Shown here piece after piece: positions 35,117-43,897 of a stretch of DNA of 64,000 nucleotides. The notes beneath the pieces are model-generated. The model made no database searches. It was not told where the DNA came from and saw only the letters and a program-made list of their open reading frames with translations. Made by a program: the position numbers and the translations under genes. Each line of letters begins with the position of its first letter. The first letter of the stretch is position 1. The DNA comes from Sphingomonas abaci. Lineage in GTDB: Bacteria; Pseudomonadota; Alphaproteobacteria; Sphingomonadales; Sphingomonadaceae. Location of the stretch: positions 186,001 through 250,000 of the forward strand of contig NZ_JACHNY010000001.1 of the NCBI RefSeq assembly GCF_014199625.1, written 5' to 3'.

Positions 35117-38100
35117 GTGGCCGTCGAGCGGGCAGACCCGCCTGCGGCCGAAAACACGCGAGACGGTGCATTGCTGCGCCGGCTGGCTAGTCATGTGGGG
35201 GCGCCGCCGATGCTGAGCCGATTGCAATTGATGACCTCGACCTGCGGGATGAGCCGCCTGACCGCCTCGGCCGGAGCGCTGCTCGCGGCGCTTGCCGTGG
35301 CCTCGCCCGCCACCGCGCAGGACATGCCGCAGCAGGCCGCACCGACATCCGACGAGGCCGACACTGCGGCACCGGCAGGCGACATCGTCGTCACCGGGTC
35401 CCGCATCCGCAGCCCAAACGCGACGAGCGTCAGCCCGATCAACACTGTTTCGGGTGCCGAGATCGGGGGTCGCGGCGCGACGCGGGTCGAGGACCTCATC
35501 AATACTTTGCCCCAAGCCTATGCCGATCAGGGCGGCGGCAATCGCGGCGGCACGGTTGGCGCCAGCGGCACCGCCACCGTAAACTTGCGTAACCTCGGAA
35601 ACCAGCGCACCCTGGTGCTGATCGATGGCCGCCGCCTGATGCAGGGCGATCCCGCTCGCGGCGCGGCGCAGGCGGCCGACATCAACAATGTCCCCGCCGC
35701 GCTGATCCAGCGCATCGACATCGTCACCGGCGGCGCGTCTGCGGTTTATGGTTCGGACGCGCTCGCTGGCGTGGTCAACTTCATCCTGAAGCGCGACTTC
35801 GATGGCCTCCAACTTGACGCCACCGCCGGGCTCTTCACGCACACGAATGACAATCCAATCAGCAGCGTCGCCCACACCGCCGGTGTCACTCCCTATAGCG
35901 GCGACAACAAGGACGGCGGTCAGCAGAGCGTGTCGCTGACGTTCGGCAAGAACTTCGCGGGGGGTCGCGGCAACGTCACCGCCTTTGTCGGTTATCGGTC
36001 GATCGACGGCGTCGGCACCGCCGCCCGCGATTTCTCCAGTTGCAATCTCAACGCGACCGCCGCCGGCTACGCCTGCTCGCTGTCAAGCGCGACGTCGCCC
36101 GCCCAATTCCAGCTCACTAACCCGGCTACAGGCGCGGTGCGTGGCAGCTTCACGCTCGATGCCGCAACAGGGAACAGCCTGCGCACCTATCGCAGTTCCG
36201 ACGGCTTCAACAACGGCAACACCTACGATCTGCAAGCGCCCGACAAGCGCATCAACGCCGATTTGTTCGCCAACTTCAAAGTCTCCGACGCCGCCGATTT
36301 TTATGGCGAGTTCATGTTCATGCGCGACGAGGCAGATATCCGCTTGTCGCCGACCGCGACCTTCTCGGTGCCGTTCAGCGTCAATTGTTCGAACCCTTAT
36401 CTCTCCCCATCCGAACGCAACCAGATTTGCACCTCTGTGGGCCTCACCAACGCGCAAAGCGCGACGGTGATCGTATCGCTCCGCAATGCAGCGGGCGGCT
36501 CGCGGCATGATTATACCAACCATGAAAGCTATCGCGGCGTGCTCGGTCTGCGAGGCGATCTGTCGTCGAACTGGCATTACGACATCTACGGTCAGTACGG
36601 CCGCACCAATTACGATTCGCGCCTGATCAACGATTACTCGCTCGCGCGCTTCGGCAACGCCTTGCGTGCGGTGACCAACCCAAGCGGCCAGATCGTCTGC
36701 GATTCATTGGCGACCAACCCCTCCTGCGTCCCGCTCAACATCTTCGCGATCGGCGGCATCACGCCGACGGCGCTCGACTATGTCCAAAACACCGTCACGC
36801 GCACCGGCTATACCGAGGAAGCGATCGCGAGCGCGTCGCTGACCGGCGACCTCGGCTTCGCCAGCCCGTTCGCCTCGCACAAGGTTGGCGTCGCAATCGG
36901 CGCGGAATACCGCCGCGAGGAAATCCGTTTTGTTCCCGATCAGTTTTATTCAAGCCGCGACGTTGCGGGCAATTCTGGCGGTGAATTCCCGATCGCCGGC
37001 TCCTTCGACGTCAAGGAGGTGTATGCGGAGGTCCGCGTGCCGCTGGTCGAGGACAAGCCCTTCTTCCGCAGCCTGAACGTCGAAGGCGGCGTGCGCTATT
37101 CCAGTTACAGCACCGCCGGTGACACCTGGGCCTACAAGGCGGGTGCCGACTGGTCGCCGATCGGCGACATCCGTTTGCGCGGCAGCTACCAGCGCGCGGT
37201 ACGCGCACCCAATCTGGTGGAACTGTTCGGACCGCAGCGGCAGGTGACCGCCAGCATCTCCGACCCTTGCGAAGGCACCGCCCCGCGCGCGACCGCCGCC
37301 CAATGCGCATTGAGCGGCGTGACCGCGGCGCAATACGGCCTGATCCCGCCCGCCGCGGGACAGCAGTCTGGCGCGCTGATCGGAGGCAATCCTCTGCTCG
37401 ATCCGGAAACCAGCAACACGACGTCGTTCGGCGTGCAGGTGACCCCGCGCTGGCTGCGCGGCATCTCCGTGACCGCCGACTATTTCGACATCGAGGTCAA
37501 GAAGCTGATCACCACGGTGCCTGCCGGCATCACGCTCAACCAGTGCATCACCCAGGGCGTATTCTGCGACCTGATCCGGCGCAACTCCGCGACCGGGTCG
37601 CTGGTGACAGGCGGCTTCGTTACCACCACCAGCATCAATTCGGGCTATCTGAAGACCAGCGGCATCGACCTGTCGGTCGCGGCGGACCAGAACCTTGCTG
37701 ACCTATTCGGCGGCAATCCGGGGCGCGTCGCGATCAACGCCGCGGGAACGTCAACGCGCAAATATGAAACGCAGATCTTGCCAGGCTCGCCCGCCTATCG
37801 CTGCGAAGGCTATTTCGGGGTCACCTGTGGCGTGCCGATACCCAAATGGCGGCATCGCGTGCTCGTCACCTATACGATGCCGGACGGCGTAGCGTTCTCG
37901 GCGACGTGGCGGCATCTCAGCGCGACCCGCAACGACCGGTCGAGCAGCGCACTTTATCTGACGGGCACGTTCCAGCCTTATGACAAGTACCTGCCGACCG
38001 TAGATTATCTCGACCTCGGCGTGTCGATCAACGTCGCGCGCCGCTACACGCTGCGGCTGGGGGTGAACAATGTGTTCGATACCGATCCGCCGCTGACCGC

Positions 38101-38200
38101 CAGCACCGGCACGGGCCAGGTGAGCAACGGCCCCTTCTATGCCGGCATCTACGACTCGCTTGGCCGCTATGTCTTTGCCGGCGTGAGCGCGCGCTTCTGA
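35117..38200 (+). CDS. TonB-dependent receptor, first gene of nucleoside operon
   Basis: A receptor of up to 1027 residues. The signal peptide begins at or near MSRLTASAGALLAALAVA, so the real start is probably one of the ATGs at 35210, 35231 or 35249 rather than 35117. The plug domain follows (DIVVTGSRIRSPNATS as TonB-box region, EDLINTLPQAYAD, LVLIDGRRLMQGDP, IDIVTGGASAVYGSDALAGV), then a large barrel ending in Phe (AGVSARF). The features resemble the big sphingomonad and xanthomonad receptors. Its stop overlaps the nucleoside hydrolase start (TGATG), so the natural inference is that it imports a purine nucleoside, nucleotide or nucleic-acid fragment. Confidence 0.95.
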   Translation: MAVERADPPAAENTRDGALLRRLASHVGAPPMLSRLQLMTSTCGMSRLTASAGALLAALAVASPATAQDMPQQAAPTSDEADTAAPAGDIVVTGSRIRSPNATSVSPINTVSGAEIGGRGATRVEDLINTLPQAYADQGGGNRGGTVGASGTATVNLRNLGNQRTLVLIDGRRLMQGDPARGAAQAADINNVPAALIQRIDIVTGGASAVYGSDALAGVVNFILKRDFDGLQLDATAGLFTHTNDNPISSVAHTAGVTPYSGDNKDGGQQSVSLTFGKNFAGGRGNVTAFVGYRSIDGVGTAARDFSSCNLNATAAGYACSLSSATSPAQFQLTNPATGAVRGSFTLDAATGNSLRTYRSSDGFNNGNTYDLQAPDKRINADLFANFKVSDAADFYGEFMFMRDEADIRLSPTATFSVPFSVNCSNPYLSPSERNQICTSVGLTNAQSATVIVSLRNAAGGSRHDYTNHESYRGVLGLRGDLSSNWHYDIYGQYGRTNYDSRLINDYSLARFGNALRAVTNPSGQIVCDSLATNPSCVPLNIFAIGGITPTALDYVQNTVTRTGYTEEAIASASLTGDLGFASPFASHKVGVAIGAEYRREEIRFVPDQFYSSRDVAGNSGGEFPIAGSFDVKEVYAEVRVPLVEDKPFFRSLNVEGGVRYSSYSTAGDTWAYKAGADWSPIGDIRLRGSYQRAVRAPNLVELFGPQRQVTASISDPCEGTAPRATAAQCALSGVTAAQYGLIPPAAGQQSGALIGGNPLLDPETSNTTSFGVQVTPRWLRGISVTADYFDIEVKKLITTVPAGITLNQCITQGVFCDLIRRNSATGSLVTGGFVTTTSINSGYLKTSGIDLSVAADQNLADLFGGNPGRVAINAAGTSTRKYETQILPGSPAYRCEGYFGVTCGVPIPKWRHRVLVTYTMPDGVAFSATWRHLSATRNDRSSSALYLTGTFQPYDKYLPTVDYLDLGVSINVARRYTLRLGVNNVFDTDPPLTASTGTGQVSNGPFYAGIYDSLGRYVFAGVSARF

Positions 38201-39294
38201 TGCGCGGGCTTGCACGCCGCCTGGGAAGCGTGGGGATGGTGTTAACGGCCGCCCTCCCCGCGCCCGCCTCGCTCGCCGCCCGACAACCGGTCGCCGGCGA
38301 GACGATCCGCGTCTTCTTCGACAACGACTTTTTGGGGCCTGGGCAGAGCAACATCCAGGCGATGATCCCGCTGATGCGCGACCCGCGGGTGCGGCTCGAA
38401 GGCGTCGGCGTCGTCACCGGCGACGCTTGGCTGACCGAAGAGGTGCAGCACCTGTTGCGCTTCCTCGAGATCGCGCAACGTCGCGACATCAAGGTCCACG
38501 CCGGGGCGGAGATGCCGCTGCTGCGCACGCCCGTAGAAATGGCCAATTGGGAGGCCGCCTACGGCAAGGTGCCATTCAAGGGCGCCTGGAGCACGCCCCG
38601 GCAGGGGCGCACCTATCATCCGGACCAGCCGCGCCTCGTCCCGCCGCTGACAGAGGGCGCGCCGATGCTGAAGCCCGCTGCCGACGATGCGGTTACCGCG
38701 CTGATCCGCGCCGTCCGGGCACATCCGGGCGAGGTCACGATCGTCGCAGCGGGGCCGCTCACCAACATCGCGCTCGCGCTGCGCGTCGCCCCCGACCTCC
38801 CGGATCTTGCCAAGGCGATCGTAATCGAAGCGGGCAAGGTCGACACCGGCTTCGGCCGCGCGACCGGCAACACCGACTACGCCACCGACTTCAACTTTCT
38901 CTTCGATCCCGAGGCGGCGCACATCGTCCTCACCGCGCCATGGAAGCGGATCACCGCAGTCGGCAACGTCTCGTCGAGCATCAAGATGACGCCCGAGCTC
39001 GCCGATCGCATCGCCGCCGCGGGAAAGCCGGTCGGCAGCTATGTAAAGCGCTACGCCCGCCTCGGCCAGCCGCTGTGGGACGAGATCACCGTCGCGGTCG
39101 CGCTCGACCCCACGCTCGTTACCGAGGAAGTGGTCGCGCATCTCGATGTCGAGACGCAGCGCAGCGCCAGCTACGGGCAGCCCCTGATCTGGAAATCGGA
39201 CATGGCGCCCGCCGGCACGCGCGCGGTGCATCTGGTGCGAGCGATCGACGCCGCGCGCTTCACCCGGCGCTTCGTCGAACAGGCCGCACGATGA
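38200..39294 (+). CDS. Exported nucleoside hydrolase, unusual subfamily
   Basis: A 364-residue inosine-uridine-type nucleoside hydrolase, which would split a nucleoside into base and ribose. A signal peptide of about 27 residues puts it in the periplasm. The Ca-binding first motif is not the usual DxDPGxDD but DNDFLGPGQSN (residues 41-51), as in a divergent branch of the family. Further marks are GVGVVTGDAW, HAGAEMPL and AAGPLTNIALALR, the ribose-binding region. It starts inside the receptor stop and ends in an ATGA overlap with the permease, so translation of all three is coupled. Confidence 0.87.
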   Translation: MRGLARRLGSVGMVLTAALPAPASLAARQPVAGETIRVFFDNDFLGPGQSNIQAMIPLMRDPRVRLEGVGVVTGDAWLTEEVQHLLRFLEIAQRRDIKVHAGAEMPLLRTPVEMANWEAAYGKVPFKGAWSTPRQGRTYHPDQPRLVPPLTEGAPMLKPAADDAVTALIRAVRAHPGEVTIVAAGPLTNIALALRVAPDLPDLAKAIVIEAGKVDTGFGRATGNTDYATDFNFLFDPEAAHIVLTAPWKRITAVGNVSSSIKMTPELADRIAAAGKPVGSYVKRYARLGQPLWDEITVAVALDPTLVTEEVVAHLDVETQRSASYGQPLIWKSDMAPAGTRAVHLVRAIDAARFTRRFVEQAAR

Positions 39295-40622
39295 GCGTCG
39301 CCCGCTTCCTGGCCCCGCTTCTGGAGCGCCGCTTCGACCTCGCCGCCCGCGGCACCACGCCCGCGCGCGAGGCAATGGCGGGACTGACGAGCTTTCTTGC
39401 CGCGGCCTATCTGATCGTTGTCATCCCCTCGCTGCTGTCGAGCGGTGGGATGGATAAGGGGGCCGCGACGACTGCTGCGATCCTGCTGCTCGCCGGCGGC
39501 AGTGCGGCGATGGGGCTTTACGCAAACCTTCCCTTCCTCGTCGGCCCCGGCATCGGCGGGTCAGCGATCCTGGGCGTCACGCTGGCGCAGGTGGAGGGCG
39601 TGCCCTGGCCGGTCGGCCTCGGCATCGCGCTCTGCTCAGGCTTCGCCTTCCTGGCGCTGACGCTCACCGGCGCGCGCGGGCTGGTGGTGCGGATGATCCC
39701 GCCGCAGATCAAGCTGGGGCTGGGGGCGTCGATCGGCCTGTTCATCGCGCTGCTCGGCTGCCGCGATGCCGGCATGGTGGCGGTCAACGCGCGCTCAAAC
39801 GCGCTGGCGCTCGGAGACTTCGCCGCCCCCGGCCCGATCGTCGCGCTGATCGGCCTCGCGGTCGCCGTCGCGCTACAGGCGCGGCGCGTGCCCGGTGCGA
39901 TCCTCGCCGGCATCGCAGCTGCGGCGCTCGCCGGCATCCCCTATGGCCTGACGACGCTGCATGGTGCGGTGTCGCTGCCGCACAGCATCGCGCCGGTCGC
40001 CTTCCGACTGGATCCGGTCGGCGCGCTGACGCTCGCGGCCCTGCCCTATATGTTCGCCTTTTTCGCAGGCGAGTTCTTCTCGACGCTGGGCACGACTCTG
40101 GCGATCGGCGCCAAGGCCGGGCTGACCGACGCCGAGGGTAATCTGCCGGGGATCGAGCGGCCGTTCCTGGTCGATTCGATCGCGGCGACGGTCGGCCCAC
40201 TGATCGGTATTCCGGCAGGCACCGCGCTCGTCGAATCCGCTGCCGGTGTCGAAGCGGGCGGCAGGACCGGTTTGACGCCGCTGTGCGCCGCGCTCTGCTT
40301 CCTTCTCACGCTCGCGCTGCTGCCGATCGCGATGGCGATTCCGCGCGCGGCGACCGCGCCGGCGCTGATCCTCATCGGCATTTCGATGTTCGGCACGCTC
40401 GCGCGTGCGCACCAGAGTGACGCGACCGACCTTTTGCCGGCGATGGCGATGGTGCTGCTCACGCTCATCTCCAACAGCTTCGGCACCGGCATCGCGGGCG
40501 GCCTGCTCGCGCACGTCCTGGTCATGCTACTCGCCGGGCGCGCGCGCGAATTGCCCATGGGCCTGATCGTGCTCAGCCTGCCGCTGGGCTATTATTTCTA
40601 CACCGCCGCCACCGGACACTGA
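39291..40622 (+). CDS. AzgA-like NCS2 purine permease
   Basis: A 443-residue integral membrane protein with 12-14 hydrophobic segments, of the AzgA group (adenine/guanine/hypoxanthine:cation symport) of the NCS2 superfamily. Visible hallmarks are AGLTSFLAAAYLIVVIP near the start, GLYANLPFLVGPGIGGSAI and the segment FFSTLGTTLAIGAKAGL. It starts within the stop of the nucleoside hydrolase (ATGA) and should bring the freed base across the inner membrane. The next gene follows after 6 bases. Confidence 0.92.
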   Translation: MSVARFLAPLLERRFDLAARGTTPAREAMAGLTSFLAAAYLIVVIPSLLSSGGMDKGAATTAAILLLAGGSAAMGLYANLPFLVGPGIGGSAILGVTLAQVEGVPWPVGLGIALCSGFAFLALTLTGARGLVVRMIPPQIKLGLGASIGLFIALLGCRDAGMVAVNARSNALALGDFAAPGPIVALIGLAVAVALQARRVPGAILAGIAAAALAGIPYGLTTLHGAVSLPHSIAPVAFRLDPVGALTLAALPYMFAFFAGEFFSTLGTTLAIGAKAGLTDAEGNLPGIERPFLVDSIAATVGPLIGIPAGTALVESAAGVEAGGRTGLTPLCAALCFLLTLALLPIAMAIPRAATAPALILIGISMFGTLARAHQSDATDLLPAMAMVLLTLISNSFGTGIAGGLLAHVLVMLLAGRARELPMGLIVLSLPLGYYFYTAATGH

Positions 40623-40628
40623 CCCGCC

Positions 40629-41735
40629 ATGCCTCAGCCTGCCCAGCTCGGGAACGTTCCCGAGAGCCCCATCGGCCGTCACGTCTCTTTGGAGCAGCGC
40701 GCCTTCTTCCACGCCATTCCCAAGGTGGAACTGCACTGCCACCTGCTGGGTGCCGTGCGTCACGACACCTTCGCCGAGCTCGCCGCCCGGCACCATGCGC
40801 CGGTCACGCTGGACGAGATCGCCGGCTTCTACACGCGCGGCGAAAAGCCGGTCGGCGTGCTCCACGTGCTGCGTACGCTGGAACGACATCTGCTGCTGGA
40901 GCCGGACGCGTTCGAACGCATCGCCTACGAATATCTCGCCGATGCCGCGGCGGAGAACGTCCGGCATGCCGAATTCTTCTGGAACCCGACCGCAAGTCTG
41001 CGCGACCGCGGCCTGCCTTACGGGGAAATGCAGGCGGCGATCCTCGCCGGCATGACGCGCGCTGAGGCGGATCATGGCATCACGTCGCTGCTGATCCCCA
41101 GCATCGACCGGGAGGCGGGCGCCGACGCCGCCCTCGACATGGTGCAGGCGATGATCGCGCACCCCGACCGGCGGGTCGCCGGGATCGGCATCGATTATCG
41201 CGAGACCGAGAACCCTCCCCAACGCTTCGTCGCGGCCTATGCGCTGGCGCGCGAGGTGGGCTTGCGCGCCACTGCGCACGCCGGCGAATTCGGCGAGCCG
41301 TGGACCAATGTGGAAACCGCGGTCGACCGCCTCCACGTCGATCGGATCGACCACGGCTATACGATCGTCGACAATCTGATGCTCGCGCAGCGTTATGCCA
41401 AGGCCGGCATGGTATTTACTGTCGTACCGACCAACAGCTGGTACCTGCGTACGCTGCCGCGCGAGCGGTGGGCGCTCGATCACCCGATCCGGCGCATGGC
41501 GGAGCTCGGCCTGAGGCTGCACCCGAACACCGACGATCCGACGCTCCACAACGTTACCCCGGCCGGAGCCTGGGAACTGATGTACTCGCACCTGGGCTTC
41601 GACGTCGCGGCGTTGCGCGCCATGATGCTCAACGGCATCGCGGGAAGCTGGGCGACGCCCGAACAGCGGCAGCGGTGGCAGGCGGAGTTCACGCTCGACT
41701 TCGACGCGGCCGCGGCCGCCACGGACCTCGCATGA
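40629..41735 (+). CDS. Adenosine deaminase-family hydrolase
   Basis: A 368-residue TIM-barrel deaminase of the adenosine/adenine deaminase family. The zinc-binding HCH lies at residues 36-38 (ELHCHLLGA), the HAGE block carries the third His and the catalytic Glu, DHGY the substrate-binding His, and NTDDPTL the zinc and base-binding Asp pair. It lacks a signal peptide, so it acts in the cytoplasm on adenosine, adenine or a related aminopurine. Since the upstream hydrolase frees bases outside, adenine deamination is plausible, as is a methylated or modified purine. Its stop overlaps the next start (ATGA). Confidence 0.93.
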   Translation: MPQPAQLGNVPESPIGRHVSLEQRAFFHAIPKVELHCHLLGAVRHDTFAELAARHHAPVTLDEIAGFYTRGEKPVGVLHVLRTLERHLLLEPDAFERIAYEYLADAAAENVRHAEFFWNPTASLRDRGLPYGEMQAAILAGMTRAEADHGITSLLIPSIDREAGADAALDMVQAMIAHPDRRVAGIGIDYRETENPPQRFVAAYALAREVGLRATAHAGEFGEPWTNVETAVDRLHVDRIDHGYTIVDNLMLAQRYAKAGMVFTVVPTNSWYLRTLPRERWALDHPIRRMAELGLRLHPNTDDPTLHNVTPAGAWELMYSHLGFDVAALRAMMLNGIAGSWATPEQRQRWQAEFTLDFDAAAAATDLA

Positions 41736-43069
41736 CCAACGGCGCGACCGCCGTGGTCGTTCGCCTGAGCGATGCGGCCGCGGCCGAGGTGCCGCCCGCT
41801 GTCCGAGCAATGGCCAAGCTGTGCATGCTGGACTGGTTCGGGCTCGCGATCGCAGGGTTGCGGGAGCCGGTGGCGGAGCTGCTGCTCGCCGAGGTGCAGA
41901 CCGAGGGCGCGACACCGGCGGCGACGATCCTGGGCATGGGAAAGCTGTTCAGCGGACGGCAGGCGGCGCTGGTGCATGGCGTCGCCGGGCATGCGCTCGA
42001 CTTCGATGACGTGCACCTCGCAATGCACGTCCACCCAACGACCGTGATCCTACCGCCGCTGCTCGCGCTTGCCGAGATGCGCAGGCTTAGCGGAGACGCG
42101 GTGCTACGCGCCTTCGTCGCCGGCTACGAAGCCGCCGGCATGATCGGCGCCGCGCTGAGCGGCCCGCATTACGCACGCGGCTTCCACGCGACGGGGACGA
42201 TCGGCGCGATGGGCGCGGCGGTCGGATGCGCCCATGTGCTGGGCCTCGACGCACCGGGACAGGCACGCGCGCTCGGACTGGCGGCGTCGATGGCGGCCGG
42301 GTTGAAGGCACAGTTCGGCACGATGGCGAAGCCCATGCACGCCGGCCGGGCGGCGGAGGCTGGCTTGCTCGCCGCCCTGCGCGCCGAGCGCGGCGTCACC
42401 GGCTCCACAACGATATTGGAAGGAAGCCAGGGCTTCGCCGACACCCAGGCCGAAGGCTGGCCCGCGGATGCGCCGGTCTGGTCCGGCTATCATCTGCTCG
42501 ACAACCGCTTCAAGTTCCACGCTGCCTGCTTCGGCGTCCACGGCACGCTGGAGGCGATCGGCGCGCTGCGGCGTGCGCATGCGTTCGCCGCCGGGGACGT
42601 AAAGGCGGTACGGCTAACCGTGCATCCGGACCGCGACGCAATGTGCAACCTCTCCGATCCGCGAGACGGCAATGCCGCCAAGTTCAGCCTGCGCTTCAAC
42701 GCCGCCCTCGCGCTCGCGGGTCGCGCCACCGCCATTCCCGCAACCTATACGGACGCCGTCGTCATCGATTCGGAACTGCGTCGCCTGCACGATCGGGCGG
42801 CCGTAACGCTGGCGGAGGGTGCTTGGCCCGAGGACATGACCGCGGTCGACGTCGAGCTGCACGACGGCCGAACACTGCGCGAGACGCGCGACATGGCAAA
42901 GCAGCGCCTGCTGCCGGACGCCACGGCCACTGCGGTCGCGGCCAAGTTCGACGCGCTCGCGGGCCCACGGATCGGAGCCGCCGCCGCCGGACATCTGCGC
43001 GCGGCGATCGACCGCTTTGAAGACCATCCGGTCACAGCGTTACTAGCCATGACGGCATCGCTTCGCTGA
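41732..43069 (+). CDS. MmgE/PrpD-family protein
   Basis: A 445-residue member of the MmgE/PrpD family, which contains 2-methylcitrate dehydratase, cis-aconitate decarboxylase and iminodisuccinate epimerase-type enzymes. It shows the family blocks HGVAGHALDFDDVHLAMHVHPT near residue 80-100, GFHATGTIGAMGAAVG and QFGTMAKPMHAGRAAEAG. No other propionate or methylcitrate gene is near. The ATGA overlap with the deaminase ties it to the nucleoside operon, where its reaction is not obvious; it might act on a ring-opened purine product or a carboxylic by-product. Confidence 0.9.
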   Translation: MTNGATAVVVRLSDAAAAEVPPAVRAMAKLCMLDWFGLAIAGLREPVAELLLAEVQTEGATPAATILGMGKLFSGRQAALVHGVAGHALDFDDVHLAMHVHPTTVILPPLLALAEMRRLSGDAVLRAFVAGYEAAGMIGAALSGPHYARGFHATGTIGAMGAAVGCAHVLGLDAPGQARALGLAASMAAGLKAQFGTMAKPMHAGRAAEAGLLAALRAERGVTGSTTILEGSQGFADTQAEGWPADAPVWSGYHLLDNRFKFHAACFGVHGTLEAIGALRRAHAFAAGDVKAVRLTVHPDRDAMCNLSDPRDGNAAKFSLRFNAALALAGRATAIPATYTDAVVIDSELRRLHDRAAVTLAEGAWPEDMTAVDVELHDGRTLRETRDMAKQRLLPDATATAVAAKFDALAGPRIGAAAAGHLRAAIDRFEDHPVTALLAMTASLR

Positions 43070-43177
43070 TCCTGCGCTCGCCTCGAAACGATCGACCGGC
43101 AGCGGCGATCCGCCGCAACGAGAGCCTCGCCGTTGGCAGAGCATGGGACTCATAACATGCCAACCTTCTAACGCTTC

Positions 43178-43273
43178 ATGCGCTATTTCAGGGCGGTCGG
43201 CCGGTTCGGCTCTAGCCGTCGCGCTGCCGCGGAACCGCACGTCTCCGCCTCCGCCATCGATCGCCAGATCTTG
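43178..43273 (+). pseudogene. LysR-type regulator, N-terminal remnant
   Basis: MRYFRAVGRFGSSRRAA followed by VSASAIDRQIL is the start of a LysR-type winged helix, but the frame then loses all resemblance to the family and no sensor domain follows. It is a truncated copy directly downstream of the nucleoside operon. Confidence 0.6.
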
Positions 43274-43897
43274 CCCACCCTACTGCTGGTAGAAGCCAAT
43301 CTTTTCCGACCACACCTCCTAAGAAGACAAGGAGAGCATTTATCCTCAGCGAAAAAGCAATGCGGCTTCCGCTCGCTTGATGCCGCTACGTGTTCCCTGA
43401 TCTTCGTGCGTGGCCGCTTCAGCGCTGCTCATGATGCAGCAGGTCGACCCACAGCCTCAACGTACGCCACCAAGATCACATGGCGCTATCCTGATGACAT
43501 ACCGCCGCCGGTTGAGCCGAAGGCCATCGAGATTGGCACCAGAGCCATTGAAGAAGGCATGGGCATGTCGGTCCTCCATGTCGCTCCAACCGGCATCATC
43601 TCAGCCTGCGACCCTGCCGAAGCAGCGTATGCGAACGTGCTTCGCCCGCCCGACCTTTGCCATCTCTTTCCGGTCGGCTCGAGGTTTTCGCCGCCAGCCG
43701 TCCGCAAGGGAAAACCAGTGCGTCGCATCGTAACTGTGAAGATCGACATGGGCAGCGTCGTGGCGCGCTGACGGGAGCTTCAAATTACGGTCCGCGTGCC
43801 GGAGAGACGCTGATACAATGTTGGGTGCTGAGTCCTGCGTCAGATGGCACGGCTTCGCGACTCCCGCGTTCTCTTCGGCTATAAGCAAGGGGGTGGC
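43274..43897. other. Gene-poor spacer after LysR remnant
   Basis: Open frames on both strands are present but none is recognised. A frame reading GMGMSVLHVAPTGIISA near 43560 is protein-like but has no clear start or family. It may be decayed sequence. Confidence 0.35.

Noticed and set aside
40527..41915. 462-codon minus-strand frame opposite adenosine deaminase
   Set aside because: Shadow of the real deaminase gene, which has all catalytic motifs on the plus strand.
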